DNA of 64,000 bases from Streptomyces sp. NBC_00162 (GCF_024611995.1 NZ_CP102509.1:2170001-2234000); one strand, 5' to 3'. Positions 54,169 to 63,634 are shown, counted from the first letter of the stretch. A program made the numbers and translations. Notes: a model not told the origin generated them from the sequence alone.

Positions 54169-54968
54169 GGGGTGGGGCCGTCCCAGGCGGTGTAGAAGCT
54201 CTCCGGGTTGACCAGGTAGCGGACCGTGGGGCGGGGCAGGTGGCGCACCTCGTGGCGGCGGGCGTAGCGGCGGATCAGCTCCCAGTCCTCGCGGGGCAGC
54301 ACCTCGGGGGTGCGCCGCAGCCTGCTGAAGTACAGGGAGCGGTTGCGGCGCGCGACGAAGGCGTTGGTGTCCAGAAAGGCCTCGTGGGCGGCGCGGCGGC
54401 GGTCGAAGGGCACCGAGAGGACGTCCCGCTCCGTGCCGTCGGGCAGCACCCTGCGCAGCGCGGTGTACACGGCGTCGGGCCCGCCGGGCGGCTCCAGCAC
54501 CGCGAGGGCCTGTTCCAGGTGGTCGGGCTCCCACAGGTTGTCGTCGTCCAGGAAGGCCACGTACCGGGAGCGGGTCAGCCGGATCCCCACGTTGCGCACG
54601 ACGCCGGCGGTGGCCGTGTTGCGGGCCAGGGACACCGCGAACAGCCGTGGATCATCCGGGAGTTCGGACAGTCCGGCGCCGTCGTCGACGACGATGACCA
54701 CCTGGTCGGTCACGGTCTGCTCCAGCGCCGAGCGGACCGCCGCGCGCAGCGCCCCGGGCCGCCGGTGGGTGGCGATCACGGTGGCGACCAGGGCGGCCGG
54801 GGGCCGGCCGAGGGCGGCGGCGAGCCGGGCGGTCTCGGCGTCCTCGAAGCGCCGCAGGCGTACGGCGGAGGGGGCGAGGAGGACCTTGTTCCTGGCCTCG
54901 AAGAGCACCAGCCAGCCGAAGGCCCCTTTGAGCAGCTCCCACGGGGCCCGCGCGATTCGGCGCATCAT
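54165..54968 (-). CDS. Family 2 glycosyltransferase
   Basis: A 267-residue GT-A transferase with ATVIATHRRPGALRAAVRS, VVIVVDDGAG and the metal-binding AFLDDDNLWEPDHLE. An amphipathic N-terminus (APWELLKGAFGWLVLF) suggests membrane contact. It is the last gene of the minus-strand polysaccharide operon, 12 bases after the beta-helix gene. Its stop codon overlaps that of the convergent plus-strand transferase by two bases (CTAG). Confidence 0.88.
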   Translation of the reverse strand: MMRRIARAPWELLKGAFGWLVLFEARNKVLLAPSAVRLRRFEDAETARLAAALGRPPAALVATVIATHRRPGALRAAVRSALEQTVTDQVVIVVDDGAGLSELPDDPRLFAVSLARNTATAGVVRNVGIRLTRSRYVAFLDDDNLWEPDHLEQALAVLEPPGGPDAVYTALRRVLPDGTERDVLSVPFDRRRAAHEAFLDTNAFVARRNRSLYFSRLRRTPEVLPREDWELIRRYARRHEVRHLPRPTVRYLVNPESFYTAWDGPTP

Positions 54969-54980
54969 GAACTCTCCCTG

Positions 54981-56057
54981 TCAGCCGGTGGGTTCGGGGG
55001 TGACGGGCCTGCCGTCGGACATGCGGTTTCCCCGCCACACGTTGCCGGCGCCGCCCGCGTTCCAGGCGGTGACCGGACCGTAGACCCCGCTGCCCTGGTG
55101 GTACTGGGTGGAGAAGACGTTGTCCGTGATCTCGATGCCGGTGGCGCCCGGGCCGCCGCCGTAGAGCGCGTACGCTCCCCCGGCCAGCCAGTTGCCCTCG
55201 ACGATGACGGAGGAGACGGTCCCGGTGTCGGCGAACAGGCCGACGGCGGCGGTGGCTCCCCGGTCCACGGCGACGGAGTTCAGCAAGGTGTTGCGGCGGA
55301 TGGTCAGCCGGCCCTTGTTGCCGCCTCCGCTGATGACGGCGTCGGTGTGCTGCCATTCGCCGCCCTGGTTGCGGAACGCGACGATGTCGTGGACGTAGTT
55401 GTCGTGCAGGTCGCCCTGGCCCATGGACAGGGCGTTGCCGAAGACCGAGACGTCGCACCAGCCGACCTCGATCGAGCTGCCGCCCATGTTGGAGACCGCG
55501 TAGTTGACCCCTCCGTTGTCGGGGCCCTTGCCCGGCACCGCGGTGATGGTGGTGTGCAGGACCTTCAGCCCGCTGAAGCCGGGGCGCAGGTTGATCCCCC
55601 ACCAGTTGGCCGAGGTGATCCGGCTGTCGATGACGGTGACGTCGTTGGCGTAGACGTCGAGGGAACCCCGGATGTCCCAGCCCTTGATGACCGTGCCGTC
55701 CTTCTTGACGGACATGTTCCCCGTGTCGTGCGGTTCGAGGGCGATCCTCGGGCCGGTGCTCTTCGCGTCGGGGAATCCGCAGTCGCCTGGCGCGGCGCAG
55801 GCCGTCGGGGAGGGGGTGCCCGGGGTGGCCGGGGGTTCGGCGGTGCCCGTACCGGGCGGTGTCGCGGGCGTTGTCGCGGAGGGCGTACCGGGCGGCGTGC
55901 CGGAGGGCCCGGCCGACGGGTCGGCCGAGGGGGCGGCCGACGGCGTGGCTTTGTGGTCGCCCACACCGGTCCGGTCGGCCTGGTACAAGGCGAGTACGAC
56001 GGCCAGCAGCACCGCGGCGAGCGCCCATGCCCCCAGGCGCCTTCGGTCGGGGGTCAC
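54981..56057 (-). CDS. Secreted or anchored parallel beta-helix protein
   Basis: A 358-residue protein with an N-terminal hydrophobic helix (LGAWALAAVLLAVVLALYQA), a Pro/Ser/Thr/Ala-rich linker of about 55 residues, then a right-handed parallel beta-helix (VYANDVTVIDSRITSANW, NGGVNYAVSNMGGSSIEV, SVIVEGNWLAGGAYAL). Such folds occur in polysaccharide lyases, epimerases and binding proteins, but no catalytic residue set is recognisable. GTG 56057 overlaps the flippase stop (GTGA). The linker suggests a wall-spanning stalk. Confidence 0.85.
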   Translation of the reverse strand: MTPDRRRLGAWALAAVLLAVVLALYQADRTGVGDHKATPSAAPSADPSAGPSGTPPGTPSATTPATPPGTGTAEPPATPGTPSPTACAAPGDCGFPDAKSTGPRIALEPHDTGNMSVKKDGTVIKGWDIRGSLDVYANDVTVIDSRITSANWWGINLRPGFSGLKVLHTTITAVPGKGPDNGGVNYAVSNMGGSSIEVGWCDVSVFGNALSMGQGDLHDNYVHDIVAFRNQGGEWQHTDAVISGGGNKGRLTIRRNTLLNSVAVDRGATAAVGLFADTGTVSSVIVEGNWLAGGAYALYGGGPGATGIEITDNVFSTQYHQGSGVYGPVTAWNAGGAGNVWRGNRMSDGRPVTPEPTG

Positions 56058-57508
56058 GGCTTGCCGCGCAGGAAGCCTCGGCTGGGCAGGACGCAGACGG
56101 CGTAGCAGAGGGTGCCGGCGCCTCCGGTGACGGCGAGGGTGAGCACGCCGTCGCCGAGGTACCGCTCCAGGCCGAGTACCACGGCGGTCATCACCGCTCC
56201 GCCGAGGAAGGGCCAGGCACAGGCCCGTACGACGGTGCCCAGCCCGATGCCGCCGCGGTGCAGCACGAGGAGGTACACCGGCACCACGACGACCACCGCG
56301 ACCAGGACGTGGCCCTGGGCCACTCCCACGATCCCGCCGCCCCGGGCGCCTGTGATCAGGGCCGGGATCAGGACGAGGAGCCAGAGCCCCTGGACCGCGA
56401 TGAGGGAGCGGCGCCGGCCGATGGCCACCAGGCAGTCGTAGGCGAGTTCGCAGCCGATGCGGACCAGGCCGAGTGCCATCAGCCAGGGCAGGGCCCGGGC
56501 GGCGGGCAGCCAGCGTTCTCCGTAGACGAGTTCCACGATCGGTCCGGCGAGGGCGGCCAGCAGGACGCAGAGCGGGACGGTTGCCGTGGTGACGACTCCG
56601 AGGGCGCGGCCGAATCCGGTGGCGAGCGCCTGCGGTGAGTCGGCCAGCCGGGAGAATCCGGCGAAGGAGACGCGGCGGGCCGCTTCGGAGACGATCCGTA
56701 CGGGCCAGCCGGAGATGTTGAAGGCGAGCACGTAGAAGCCCAGGGCGAGCGGGTCGAGGGCCGAGCCCACCACCATGGTGTCGACGTTGACCACGCCGAG
56801 GGCGAGCATGCTGGCCCCGGCGAGCGGGAGCCCGAACCGGAGCAGGGCCCGGGCCTGTTCCCGGTCCCAGCCGAACCGCAGGGTGCCGGGGGCCGCGAGG
56901 CAGCAGCCGATCAGCGCGGCCACGTTGCCGACGACGGCGCCCCAGGCGAAGCTCATCGCGCCCCAGCCCTGGACGGCCAGCAGCAGGGTCACGGCGGTGC
57001 TGAGCACGAAGTTGAGCCCGTCGACGGCCATCCGCCGGCCCTGCGCGAACTCGCGGGTGAGGAATCCGGCGGGTACCTGGGACAGACCGTCGAGGACCAC
57101 GCACAGGCACATCACCCGCAGGACGCCGGAGGCCTCGGGCGAGCCCAGTACGCCGGCGACCGCCGGGGCGGCCGCGAAGAGCACCGCGTACAGCAGGCAG
57201 CTGGAGACCGCGCTCAGGGTGAGGACGGTCGGGGCGAAGCGGCGCGGGTCGCCCTCCCAGCGCACGATCGCCAGGGAGACGCCGAGTTCGTTCGCGGAGA
57301 GCAGGACGAGCAGGACCGTCTGGGCGATCCCGTACACGCCCCAGGCCTCGGGGCCGAGGAAGAACCGGGCGAGGATGATGCCGGTCACGAAGTTGCCGAG
57401 CCGCATCACGATGGTGTTGACCAGGCTCCACTTGGCGGCGGAGCCGACCTTGCGCCCCAGTGACGGCGGCGCCGGGGTGGCCTCGGTGTCCGCCGCGGCG
57501 CCGGTCAC
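56054..57508 (-). CDS. Wzx-type polysaccharide flippase
   Basis: A 484-residue membrane protein with twelve to fourteen helices of the MATE/PST polysaccharide transporter fold. Recognisable parts are SAAKWSLVNTIVMRLGNFVTG at the start, FGLPLAGASMLALGVVNVDTM and GFYVLAFNISGWPVRIVSEA. It should move undecaprenyl-linked repeat units across the membrane for the polymerase. GTG 57508 has GGGAGG upstream and overlaps the Wzz stop (GTGA). Confidence 0.88.
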   Translation of the reverse strand: MTGAAADTEATPAPPSLGRKVGSAAKWSLVNTIVMRLGNFVTGIILARFFLGPEAWGVYGIAQTVLLVLLSANELGVSLAIVRWEGDPRRFAPTVLTLSAVSSCLLYAVLFAAAPAVAGVLGSPEASGVLRVMCLCVVLDGLSQVPAGFLTREFAQGRRMAVDGLNFVLSTAVTLLLAVQGWGAMSFAWGAVVGNVAALIGCCLAAPGTLRFGWDREQARALLRFGLPLAGASMLALGVVNVDTMVVGSALDPLALGFYVLAFNISGWPVRIVSEAARRVSFAGFSRLADSPQALATGFGRALGVVTTATVPLCVLLAALAGPIVELVYGERWLPAARALPWLMALGLVRIGCELAYDCLVAIGRRRSLIAVQGLWLLVLIPALITGARGGGIVGVAQGHVLVAVVVVVPVYLLVLHRGGIGLGTVVRACAWPFLGGAVMTAVVLGLERYLGDGVLTLAVTGGAGTLCYAVCVLPSRGFLRGKP

Positions 57509-58260
57509 GGCGATCCTCCCCGGCCCGGACCGGCCGGGTGGGCCACGGTCATGCGCAGGGTGTCCGACGCATCGGCCCCGGCCCCGGCGTCGGCGATGGC
57601 GCCGGAGTCCTCGGCGGGTTCGACGGCCTCGCCGGGTGCGGGCCGGTGCTTGCCGGGTTGCTGCGGCCGCCGGCGGGCTTCCACGAAGAAGGTGGCGACC
57701 AGGCTGAGCACAAAGCCCAGTACCCCTGCCATGACGAGGTACTGGAGCCTGGCCTTCGTCTGCGCCTCCGGCTTCTGCGGGGGCACGATCGTCGCCATCC
57801 GGATCATGGCCTCCGGTGCCACCGACTGCTGGGTCTGGAACTCCAGCAGCCGCTTCTCGGCGTAGGCGGTGAGGATCCCGTCCGACTTCAGGACGGCGGC
57901 GGGATCCGTGCCGGTGACGCTCAGCCACATGAAGGGCCCCTGGGCGTTGTCGGCGATCTTCGCCTCGTGTTTTCCGGTGATGCCGAGGGACTTGAGGTCC
58001 CGGACGGAGTCGTCGGAGTTGAGGTTGCGGGCCAGGCCGTCGGCCATCCCGGTGAGCGAGGCCTGGGTGCTCAGGAAGGGGTTGCCGTCGAAGGCCACCG
58101 TGGCCTTCTCGGAGTTCAGGAGCGTCACCGTGCTCTGTGACCGGTACTCCACCGGAACCAGCAGGTACACGGCGGCGGTGAGCGCCGCCGTGACCGCCAG
58201 TCCGGGCAGCAGCACGTACCAGCGCCTGCGCATGACTCGCCAGATCTCGGCGAGATCCAT
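57505..58260 (-). CDS. Wzz-like chain-length protein
   Basis: A 251-residue membrane protein with a first helix (WYVLLPGLAVTAALTAAVYLL), an extracytoplasmic domain (LNSEKATVAFDGNPFLST, GPFMWLSVTGTDPAAV), a second helix (LVMAGVLGFVLSLVATFFV) and an acidic, Ala-rich cytoplasmic tail. No tyrosine-kinase motif is present. It resembles the N-terminal half of the fusion at 51203 (MRRRWYV start), so the two may pair. It follows the WecB gene after 19 bases. Confidence 0.87.
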   Translation of the reverse strand: MDLAEIWRVMRRRWYVLLPGLAVTAALTAAVYLLVPVEYRSQSTVTLLNSEKATVAFDGNPFLSTQASLTGMADGLARNLNSDDSVRDLKSLGITGKHEAKIADNAQGPFMWLSVTGTDPAAVLKSDGILTAYAEKRLLEFQTQQSVAPEAMIRMATIVPPQKPEAQTKARLQYLVMAGVLGFVLSLVATFFVEARRRPQQPGKHRPAPGEAVEPAEDSGAIADAGAGADASDTLRMTVAHPAGPGRGGSP

Positions 58261-58279
58261 GGTCTTCCCCCTCTTGTGA

Positions 58280-59407
58280 CTACGGTTGCCGCGGAACGAG
58301 ATCGGTCGGTCTGAGCCGGGTCCGCGCGCTCCCGCCGTCCAGCAGGACCCCGGCGATGCGGTCGCCCGCGCGGCCGTCCCACAGCTCGGGGCAGCGGGGC
58401 GCGGGCGGATCGTCGAGCACCCGGTGCGCGGTGGTCACGATGTGCTCGGGATCGGTGCCCGCCAACACGTTGGTGCCCTCCTCGACCGTGATGGGCCGCT
58501 CGGTGTTGTCCCGGAGGGTGACGCAGGGCACGCCCAGGGCCGTGGTCTCCTCCTGGATGCCCCCGGAGTCGGTGAGCACCAGGCGGGCGGAGTCCTGGAG
58601 GGCGATGAAGTCGAGGTACCCGGCGGCCGGCACCAGCCGGATGCCGTCGGGTACGCCCGCTTCGGCGAGCCGCTCGGCGGCCCGCGGGTGCACCGGCAGC
58701 AGCAGCGGACAGCGGCCGGCGATCTCGCCCAGGGCCTTCAGCAGGCCGCGCAGGGCACCGGGGTCGTCCACGTTGGCCGGGCGGTGCAGGGTGACCAGGC
58801 CGTACCCGCCCCGGGTCAGCCCGTACCGGTCCAGGACGTCCGACCGCCGGGCCCGGTCCAGGTTGGCGAGGAGGGTGTCGATCATGACGTTGCCGACGAC
58901 GTGGATCTGGTCCTCCCGGTAGCCCTCCGCCCGCAGGTTCGCGGCCGCGTCGGGCGAGGGGGCCAGCAGGTAGTCGCTGACGCGGTCGGTGGCGACCCGG
59001 TTGACCTCCTCCGGCATGCCCCAGTCACGGCTGCGCAGTCCGGCTTCCACGTGGGCCAGCAGCGGGCCGGCCTTCGCGGTCACCAGGGCGCAGGCGAGCG
59101 TGGAGTTGATGTCGCCGACCACGACCACCGCGTCCGGGGCCACCTCGTCGAGCAGCGGCTCGAAGGCCGTCATCACCCGGCCGGTCTGCTGGGCGTGGCT
59201 TCCGGAGCCGGCGCCCAGGTACCGGTCGGGGGCGCGGATGCCGAGATCGCGGAAGAACACCTCGTTCATGGACTCGTCGTAGTGCTGGCCGGTGTGGACG
59301 AGGACCACCTCGGCGCCGCGGCGCTCCAGTGCGTCCATCACCGGTTTGATCTTCATGTAGTTGGGGCGTGCTCCGGCGACACAGATGATCCGGGCGGTGT
59401 CTCCCAT
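58280..59407 (-). CDS. wecB: UDP-N-acetylglucosamine 2-epimerase (WecB/WbpI type)
   Basis: A 375-residue non-hydrolysing 2-epimerase with the N-terminal CVAGARPNYMKIKPV, HTGQHYDESMN, VVGDINST, the active-site LVTLHRPANVDD and the C-terminal LTDSGGIQEE. The family converts UDP-GlcNAc to UDP-ManNAc, and WbpI does so on the diacetamido uronic acid. ATG 59407 lies just after the dehydrogenase stop. Beside a sugar dehydrogenase and WecG it fits an acetamido-mannuronic acid pathway. Confidence 0.93.
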   Translation of the reverse strand: MGDTARIICVAGARPNYMKIKPVMDALERRGAEVVLVHTGQHYDESMNEVFFRDLGIRAPDRYLGAGSGSHAQQTGRVMTAFEPLLDEVAPDAVVVVGDINSTLACALVTAKAGPLLAHVEAGLRSRDWGMPEEVNRVATDRVSDYLLAPSPDAAANLRAEGYREDQIHVVGNVMIDTLLANLDRARRSDVLDRYGLTRGGYGLVTLHRPANVDDPGALRGLLKALGEIAGRCPLLLPVHPRAAERLAEAGVPDGIRLVPAAGYLDFIALQDSARLVLTDSGGIQEETTALGVPCVTLRDNTERPITVEEGTNVLAGTDPEHIVTTAHRVLDDPPAPRCPELWDGRAGDRIAGVLLDGGSARTRLRPTDLVPRQP

Positions 59408-59409
59408 GC

Positions 59410-60666
59410 TCAGAGCACCTCCACCGTCGGTCCGGACAGCCGGTTGCGGCAGTCGAGGACGAAGGAGGCGTGCTCGGTGACCAGTGCGTAGTCGAAGGAG
59501 TCGTGGTCGGTGAGCAGGACGACCACGTCGGCGGCGGCCAGTTCCTTGCGGGTGGGCTCGACCCGGACAAGGCGGGCGTCGACCTTGATGTGCTCGACCA
59601 CGTGGGGATCGGCCGCGCGCACCTTGGCCCCCATGTCGAGGAGCAGTTGCGAGACGCGCACCGCGGGCGACTCCCGCGCGTCGCCGGTGTTCTTCTTGTA
59701 GGCGAGCCCGAGCAGCAGGACCCGGGAGCCGTTGACCGAGCGGCGCTTGGAGTTGAGCGCGTCGATGACCCGGCGGGTCACGTACTCGGGCATGTGGCTG
59801 TTGATGTCGTTGGCGAGCTCGACGAAGCGGAAGCTCTGGCCGAGTTCGCGCTGCACCCGCCAGGACAGGTACGAGGGGTCGATCGGCAGGCAGTGGCCGC
59901 CGACCCCCGGGCCGGGTGTGAACTTCATGAAGCCGAAGGGCTTGCTGGACGCGGCTTCGATGGACTGCCACACGTCGATGTCGAGGTGGCGGGCGAACAT
60001 CGCTATCTCGTTGACCAGCGCGATGTTCACGTGCCGGAAGGTGTTCTCCAGCAGCTTGGCCAGCTCGGCCTCCTTGGGCGAGCTCACCGGCACCGTGGTG
60101 TCGACGAGGTCCCCGTAGAAGGACTCGACGGCCTTCAGCGAGCGGGCGTCGACGCCGGAGACGACCTTGGGCGTCTGCTGGAAGCCCCAGACGGCGTTCC
60201 CGGGGTCGATGCGCTCCGGGCTGTAGCCGAGGTGGAAGTCGGCTCCGGCGGTGAGCCCCGAGCCGTCCTCCAGGATCGGCGCGAAGAGTTCCTCGGTGGT
60301 GCCCGGGTAGGTGGTGGACTCCAGCACCACGGTCGCGCCGGGGCGCAGGTAGCGGGCCAGCGTGTGGGCCGACTCCTCGATGTAGCGGAGGTCGGGGGCA
60401 CCATCGTGTAACGGGGTGGGGACGGTGACGACGGCCACGTCGAAGCCGCCACAGTCCCGGGCCAGTTCGGTGGGCCGGTAGGTGCCGAGCTCCAGCGCCC
60501 GGCTCAGCCGTTCGGAGCTGACGTCCTCCACGTACGACTCTCCGGCGGCGAGGCTCTTGACCCGCCGCGTGTCCACGTCGTAGCCGACCACCTGGTGCCC
60601 GACCTCGGCGGCCCGGATGGCCAGTGGCAGTCCGACGTATCCCTGTCCCACGACGACGACGCGCAT
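59410..60666 (-). CDS. UDP-N-acetyl-hexosamine 6-dehydrogenase (WbpA/WecC type)
   Basis: A 418-residue NAD-dependent nucleotide-sugar dehydrogenase: Rossmann start VVGQGYVGLPLAIRAAE, substrate Glu/Asn region (LENTFRHVNIALVNEIAMFA), catalytic Cys in GPGVGGHCLPIDP and GLAYKKNTGDARESPA. The N-acetyl-hexosamine type is favoured over UDP-glucose dehydrogenase because of these motifs and the WecB neighbour. ATG 60666 shares one base with the WecG stop (TGATG). Confidence 0.92.
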   Translation of the reverse strand: MRVVVVGQGYVGLPLAIRAAEVGHQVVGYDVDTRRVKSLAAGESYVEDVSSERLSRALELGTYRPTELARDCGGFDVAVVTVPTPLHDGAPDLRYIEESAHTLARYLRPGATVVLESTTYPGTTEELFAPILEDGSGLTAGADFHLGYSPERIDPGNAVWGFQQTPKVVSGVDARSLKAVESFYGDLVDTTVPVSSPKEAELAKLLENTFRHVNIALVNEIAMFARHLDIDVWQSIEAASSKPFGFMKFTPGPGVGGHCLPIDPSYLSWRVQRELGQSFRFVELANDINSHMPEYVTRRVIDALNSKRRSVNGSRVLLLGLAYKKNTGDARESPAVRVSQLLLDMGAKVRAADPHVVEHIKVDARLVRVEPTRKELAAADVVVLLTDHDSFDYALVTEHASFVLDCRNRLSGPTVEVL

Positions 60667-61436
60667 CAGTGACTCCTGTTCGCGGAACCGGCAGACGGCG
60701 TGCGGCGGATGAGCTCGCGGACCGTCATGAGGAGGAAGGCGGTGTTGGTGGTGAGGTAGCGCTTGCCGAGGCGGCGCGGCTCCTGGAGGGTGCGGTAGAA
60801 CCATTCGAGTCCCATCCGCTGCCAGACCACCGGTGCCCGTCTGGTGATGCCGGCGAGGATGTCGAAGGAGCCGCCGACGCCGTGCACCACGTGGGCGCCG
60901 GTGCGGTCGCCGTAACCGGCGGTGAAGATCTCCTTCTTGGGCGAGGTCATGCCGAGGAACAGGAGCTGGGCGCGGCTGTCCGCGATGGCGCCGGCGACCG
61001 ACTCCTGCTCGGAGTCCGCGAAGTAGCCGTTGCGGCTGCCGGCCACCCGCAGCTTCGGGAACCGTTCGGAGATCTGCCGGAGCATCATCTCCAGGACCTC
61101 CTGCCGGGCGCCGAGCAGGTAGACGGAGATGTCCGCAGCCTCGGCCGTGGCGAGCAGGCGCATGAACAGGTCGATTCCCGCGACCCGTTCCGGCAGCCGG
61201 ACGCCCAGGACGCGCCCGGCCCAGACCACGGCCTGGCCGTCGGCCAGGACCAGGTCGCAGCCGGCGACCGCCTCGGCGAGGCGGGGGTCGCGCCGCATGT
61301 TGACCAGCTTGGCCGCGTTGACCATGCCGATCTCGATCCGCTCGCCGCGGCGTACCGCGTCGAGGCAGCGCTGGACGGTCTCGTCCATGGTCAGGGCGTC
61401 GAGCGTGACCCCGAAGAGGGACTGTCTCTGGGTCAT
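60666..61436 (-). CDS. WecG/TagA/CpsF-family glycosyltransferase
   Basis: A 256-residue GT26 transferase with NAAKLVNMRRDPRLAEAV, LADGQAVVWAGRVLG, LFLGMTSPKKEIF and GVGGSFDILAG. The family adds ManNAc or ManNAcA to undecaprenyl-PP-GlcNAc, which suits the adjacent WecB and dehydrogenase. ATG 61436 overlaps the upstream stop (ATGA). A C-terminal segment, WQRMGLEWFYRTLQEPRRLG, is the usual amphipathic membrane-binding tail. Confidence 0.92.
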   Translation of the reverse strand: MTQRQSLFGVTLDALTMDETVQRCLDAVRRGERIEIGMVNAAKLVNMRRDPRLAEAVAGCDLVLADGQAVVWAGRVLGVRLPERVAGIDLFMRLLATAEAADISVYLLGARQEVLEMMLRQISERFPKLRVAGSRNGYFADSEQESVAGAIADSRAQLLFLGMTSPKKEIFTAGYGDRTGAHVVHGVGGSFDILAGITRRAPVVWQRMGLEWFYRTLQEPRRLGKRYLTTNTAFLLMTVRELIRRTPSAGSANRSH

Positions 61437-62602
61437 CTCTGGGGCCCCCCGAGCCAGGCGAACAGCATCCAGCCGAACTCGTACGGGCGGCACTCGCGGT
61501 CCACCGCGACGGGGCGGAAGAGCCGGTCGAGCGGTGCGAGCCGCGCGTGCGGGGCCACCCGGGTGGTGAGTCCGCGGGCGGCGCGGACGGCCTTCCTGGG
61601 GTCACCGCGGTAGACCTTGCGCCAGGTGACACCGAGTTCCTCGCGGATCATCGGCTCCCGCGGGGTGCCGGCGGGTCCGGCGAGTTCGGGCACCTCGGTC
61701 ATCCAGCGCAGCCCGCGGCGGATCTCCTTGCCGAAGTCGGTGCCGCCCGCGTCGGCCAGGTCGAACAGGGCGGTCGGGGCCATCGCGTGCTGGTGGACGC
61801 TGTAGACGGGGTAGCCCTCGACGACGGTGCCGTGCCGGGCGTCGTAGTGCCACCACCACTGTCCGCCGTCCCCTTGCAGGGCGCAGATACGGGCGGCGCA
61901 GGCGTCGGCGGCCGCGAGTGCCTGCGGGTCGTCGCCGCTCGCGTGGAGCCTGGCCAGTGCCTGGAGCGGGTAGGTCTGGTCGGCGAAGCAGGCCACGTGG
62001 GACCGGATTCCGGGCACCAGGCCCGGTCCGGTGGCGTGTGGGAAGAGCGGGCTGTCGGCGGACTTCGCGGCCAGCAGCCGGTCGCGGGCGGCCGCAAGGG
62101 GGTCTTCCACGTCCGCCGTGCCGCGTGCGGCGGTGAGGGCGGAGAGCACCCAGGCCGCCTCGACGGTGTACTGCGGCTTCCCGGGCACATCCAGCGCGGC
62201 CACCCGGTCGAGGGCGTCGGCCAGCTTGGGGTGGCCGGTTTCGGCGGCGGCCCAGGCGATGAGCGCCGCGTCGCCGAGGTTCGTCACCGAGGGCAGCCGT
62301 TCCACCAGCAGTCCGGCGAACTCCTCGGCGGTGCGCCCGCCGAACAGGACGCGCTGCCGGTCCTCGGGCAGGAACCGGGCCCCGAGTGCGGTGATGGCCG
62401 CGTACCGGGTGCTGGTCCCGCGCTGCTCGAGGCCGCGGGCGCCGTCGGGTGAGGCCTTGCCCACCCGGGTGAACACGAACGTCTCGGCGCCCGGCAGGTA
62501 CATCCCGGGCAGCCCCGCCTCGGCCAGCGCGAGCAGCCGTTCGGCGAGGGCGTGCAGCGGCACGTCCTCGCGGGCCAGTGCTCCTAATCGTGTGATGGTC
62601 AT
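61433..62602 (-). CDS. Unrecognised helical protein with terpenoid-cyclase/toroid-like repeats
   Basis: A 389-residue soluble protein with repeated helix pairs (DAALIAWAAAETGHPKLADAL, YTVEAAWVLSALTAARG, WWWHYDARHGTVVEGYPVYS), suggesting an alpha/alpha-toroid like those of glycoside-processing or cyclase folds. Conserved-looking segments include CFADQTYPLQALARLH and YEFGWMLFAWLGG. Similar proteins occur in actinobacterial polysaccharide loci, but I cannot assign a reaction. ATG 62602 is the first gene of the minus-strand operon. Confidence 0.75.
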   Translation of the reverse strand: MTITRLGALAREDVPLHALAERLLALAEAGLPGMYLPGAETFVFTRVGKASPDGARGLEQRGTSTRYAAITALGARFLPEDRQRVLFGGRTAEEFAGLLVERLPSVTNLGDAALIAWAAAETGHPKLADALDRVAALDVPGKPQYTVEAAWVLSALTAARGTADVEDPLAAARDRLLAAKSADSPLFPHATGPGLVPGIRSHVACFADQTYPLQALARLHASGDDPQALAAADACAARICALQGDGGQWWWHYDARHGTVVEGYPVYSVHQHAMAPTALFDLADAGGTDFGKEIRRGLRWMTEVPELAGPAGTPREPMIREELGVTWRKVYRGDPRKAVRAARGLTTRVAPHARLAPLDRLFRPVAVDRECRPYEFGWMLFAWLGGPQR

Positions 62603-63034
62603 CGGGTCCCCACCCCGACTCCCCGGGTGCTGCGCGCACCCCGTATGTCCGAGCTGTACGGCTCCAACACACCTACCCCCTCTGATCACTCCTCGGACGG
62701 ACCTGGCGGTCGTCACTCCGCGGAGGGGGATTGCGCGTGACGGCGCCCGCGCCGACGGCACCCTTGCGCCGATGGCACGAGCCGTCCGACGGACGCCGAC
62801 TGGACCCCCCAGCGATGCCTCGGACCGGAGCACGCGCGTGCGACGGCAGCGTTCGCGGGCGCGGTGAAGCCGCGCCGCGCGGCTCTGCCCGCGGTGCCCT
62901 CGTCGTGTACAACCCCCCACTGATACAGGCCTGTTGCCTGCTCAGATCCCTTGTGCAGGGACACGGTATGCCCACGGATGTTCGTTGATTGTGGTTTTGA
63001 GGAAATGCCGTTGCGCTAAATTGCCGACATTCCG
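62603..63034. other. Promoter region of the minus polysaccharide operon
   Basis: No gene is supported. The part at about 62980-63030 is unusually AT-rich for this genome and probably contains a promoter for the minus-strand operon. I cannot identify -35 or -10 elements with confidence. Confidence 0.4.
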
Positions 63035-63634
63035 TCAGGTGCGCTCGATGAGCGTGCCGTCCTTCTCCTCGTGCAGCGCGCCGGTGTCCGGGCATTCCCA
63101 TACGCCCGGCTCGTCCTCGCGCTCCACGAGGCGGACCCCCGCCCGGCCCACCCAGCCGATCCGCCGGGCCGGCACCCCCGCCACGAGCGCGAAGTCCGGT
63201 ACGTCCCGGGACACCACGGCCCCGGCCGCGACCAGCGCCCAGCGCCCGACACGCACCCCGGCCACGCACACCGAGTGGGCGCCCAGCGAGGCCCCCTCGC
63301 CCACCACGACCCCGGCGGCCTCCCAGTCCCCGCCCCGCTTCTGCCGGCCGTCGGGGTCGACCGCGCGCGGGTAGAAGTCATTGGTGAGTACGGCCGCGGG
63401 GCCGATGAACACCCCGTCGCCGAGCACGGCGGGCTCGTACACCAGCGCGTAGTTCTGGAGCTTGACGTGGTCCCCGATCCGCACGCCCGGCCCGACGTAC
63501 GCCCCGCGGCCCACGATGCACCCGCGGCCGAGCCGGGCCTCCTCCCGTATCTGTGCCAGATCCCAGACGGTGGTCCCCTCACCGAGCTCGGCCGTCTCGT
63601 CGACCTGGGAGGAGGGTTGAATGCGGACACTCAC
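63035..63634 (-). CDS. WbpD-like nucleotide-sugar N-acetyltransferase
   Basis: A 199-residue left-handed beta-helix acyltransferase with hexapeptide repeats (ARLGRGCIVGRGAYVGPG, GDHVKLQNYALVYEPAVLGD), the active-site region LTNDFYPRAV (Asn/Asp/Phe loop typical of WbpD/WlbB) and the late VVVGEGASLGAHSV. The family acetylates the C3 amine of UDP-2-acetamido-3-amino uronic acid. The ATG at 63634 precedes QPSSQVDETAELGEG. It completes the enzyme set for UDP-diacetamido-mannuronic acid. Confidence 0.88.
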   Translation of the reverse strand: MSVRIQPSSQVDETAELGEGTTVWDLAQIREEARLGRGCIVGRGAYVGPGVRIGDHVKLQNYALVYEPAVLGDGVFIGPAAVLTNDFYPRAVDPDGRQKRGGDWEAAGVVVGEGASLGAHSVCVAGVRVGRWALVAAGAVVSRDVPDFALVAGVPARRIGWVGRAGVRLVEREDEPGVWECPDTGALHEEKDGTLIERT

